64,000 nucleotides of DNA, from contig RCNN01000120.1 in assembly GCA_003667245.1 (NCBI GenBank), forward strand, positions 1-64,000. Direction: 5' to 3'. Positions 62,893 to 64,000 of the stretch are shown here, one piece after another. The notes under the pieces are model-generated. The model was not told the origin of the DNA. It saw only the letters and a list, made by a program, of their open reading frames with translations, and did no database searches. This DNA comes from Heterostelium multicystogenum (taxonomy: Eukaryota; Evosea; Eumycetozoa; Acytosteliales; Acytosteliaceae). Both the position numbers and the translations under genes were made by a program. The first letter of the stretch is position 1; each line of letters begins with the position of its first letter.

Positions 62893-64000
62893 TTATGTAT
62901 CAATCTTTTCAAGTATGGTTTTTAATATAATGGATCTTGTCTTCTTCCATTTCTCGTGGAATGAAGGTGCATAAAATGCTGCTTTCTCCGCATTGATCAC
63001 TAAATATTGATTGAGTATTAGTAAAAACAGGCTAATGTACGAAGAGATCTAAATCTACTTACTTTTAAGCAAAAGATGATCCAAGAAATTCTGATCTTTC
63101 TTCCATATCTTTGTGGATGGAAATGGTGGTCCGAAACAACCGACACCCTCTTTGAATGCAACCGATACCAAGTATTTGGTTTGCTCATTGGGTGATTGCT
63201 TTGCATGTGGCTGAACAATGATAAACACGTGGTTGAAATTCGGAACGAATGGTCGAAGGCTTAAAGGGGGGACTGCCAACATCCTGGAAGATCAACACCA
63301 CAACATCGTTACCAATGTGTCTCTTTCTCTCCAACTGTTGCTCATCATGCGAGTAGTAGGGCAACAGTGTTGAAACATGAAACATGATCTGTACCTTCAA
63401 TGTATTATCATCGATGGCAAACTGCTTGGTCGTGTATATTGAATGTGTTCCTGTTGAATTATCTTTTAAATTATAATGATGTCAGTATGTTATCTAGTAA
63501 CTGCTTTGAATGGTTCGACTTACTTCTAATATCTAATGCTCCTTTAAATTGATTCCATCCTTTTAGTTCGATCTTCTTGCCAATGAACTCAAGGAATTCG
63601 TCATATTCTGGACTGGTGTCCACGTTTGAGAACATCTCATTCTCTGTGAATTGATCTTTCTTTCTGTAGAGGATACCAAATTTGTATTCCTTGGTGATCT
63701 GTGAATCCTCCCAGTACTGCAGGAGTTTCTTTGTCTCCTGGTTTGTTTTGATCTTCTTGAAAGTCATGTTGGTCAGTGGCAGACAGAACGACTTGATAAG
63801 ATTCATCAAGTCATTCGGTGTCGATCCTTTACCAGCTGACAGGTAAAATCTGTCCTCTCCATCGTGTGATCGAATGATGACCTTGTACTTGCGCTCCATT
63901 GCAAAGATTGGACTCGAAGGGCCGGTGTCTTTTCCACCCGACGAATTGCCACCTGTATTTCTCTTTTTCTTTCGTGTCTTTTCTGACTCTTTTTTTATAC
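62893..64000 (-). CDS. RapGAP-domain protein, N-terminus beyond the window
   Basis: GTPase-activating protein for Rap-type small GTPases, which control adhesion and the cytoskeleton. A basic Ser/Thr/Gly-rich stretch enters at the right edge, then [20 protein letters not shown]. The RapGAP domain shows [60 protein letters not shown] with the catalytic Asn (codon near 63309), [11 protein letters not shown] and [11 protein letters not shown]. The last exon ends [20 protein letters not shown] with a stop at 62893-62895. Introns occur near 63525-63461, 63060-63002 and probably one more. A one-base shift at GAATTTC near 63238 (one T too many) breaks the frame inside RSEFNHVF. Confidence 0.85.

Noticed and set aside
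1..64000. tRNA genes, rRNA genes and CRISPR arrays
   Set aside because: Looked for B-box-like GGTTCRANNC, cloverleaf ends and regularly spaced repeats by eye; none was convincing. A tRNA scan would settle this.

Overview
The window is nuclear DNA from a dictyostelid social amoeba. The intergenic DNA is very AT-rich, introns are short (about 50-90 nt, often starting GTAAGT), and proteins carry Asn and Thr runs. The gene set also fits: an AgtA-type Skp1 galactosyltransferase fused to a WD40 propeller, a UBP-finger sirtuin, ComC- and Tgr-type IPT/TIG surface proteins, and an ELMO protein. I cannot fix the species; a draft genome outside Dictyostelium discoideum is likely. Many genes are interrupted by single-base frame breaks, often at homopolymers, while conserved motifs continue in the next frame. 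I annotate these as one gene and state the breaks; most are probably consensus errors, but real decay cannot be excluded for each.

Layout. 1-3.6 kb: the 3' end of a zinc-finger gene and a badly broken dictyostelid-specific gene. 4.3-10.05 kb (-): a large ZNFX1-like protein with CCCH finger, SAM domain, SF1 helicase, NF-X1 fingers and RZ finger. 10.9-12.5 kb (-): an SK-type channel with an altered selectivity filter. 13.3-17 kb (-): a secreted Cys-rich protein, a VASt-domain protein and a probable mitochondrial protein. 17.3-25.7 kb (-): two tandem ComC-like adhesion/receptor-type genes whose last third has been homogenised. 26-31.6 kb (+): mtnA, sir2A and agtA. 31.6-33.2 kb (-): the TFIIF alpha subunit gene, ending 4 bp from agtA.

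33.4-39.7 kb: small and broken genes, including a secreted Gly/Lys-rich protein and a small secreted protein. 39.8-43.8 kb (-): an extended SDR and a Tgr-like IPT/TIG membrane protein. 44.8-49.6 kb is an accessory stretch. It holds a bacterial-type AAA-ATPase/PD-(D/E)XK nuclease with a mitochondrial-type presequence, remnants of a surface-protein gene on both sides, a long hairpin and a phage tail-collar protein. 50.4-52.4 kb: a fluoroacetyl-CoA-thioesterase-like hotdog protein and a CUE-domain protein. 54.6-56.3 kb (-): an ELMO-domain protein, followed by a 3.9 kb gene-poor gap. 60.2-64 kb (-): a helical, probably nuclear protein and a RapGAP cut by the right edge.

There is no operon logic. 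Functional themes are cell-surface recognition (ComC-like, Tgr-like), cytoskeletal and Rap signalling (ELMO, RapGAP), Skp1 glycosylation (AgtA), and possible nucleic-acid defence (ZNFX1-like protein, AAA/nuclease).
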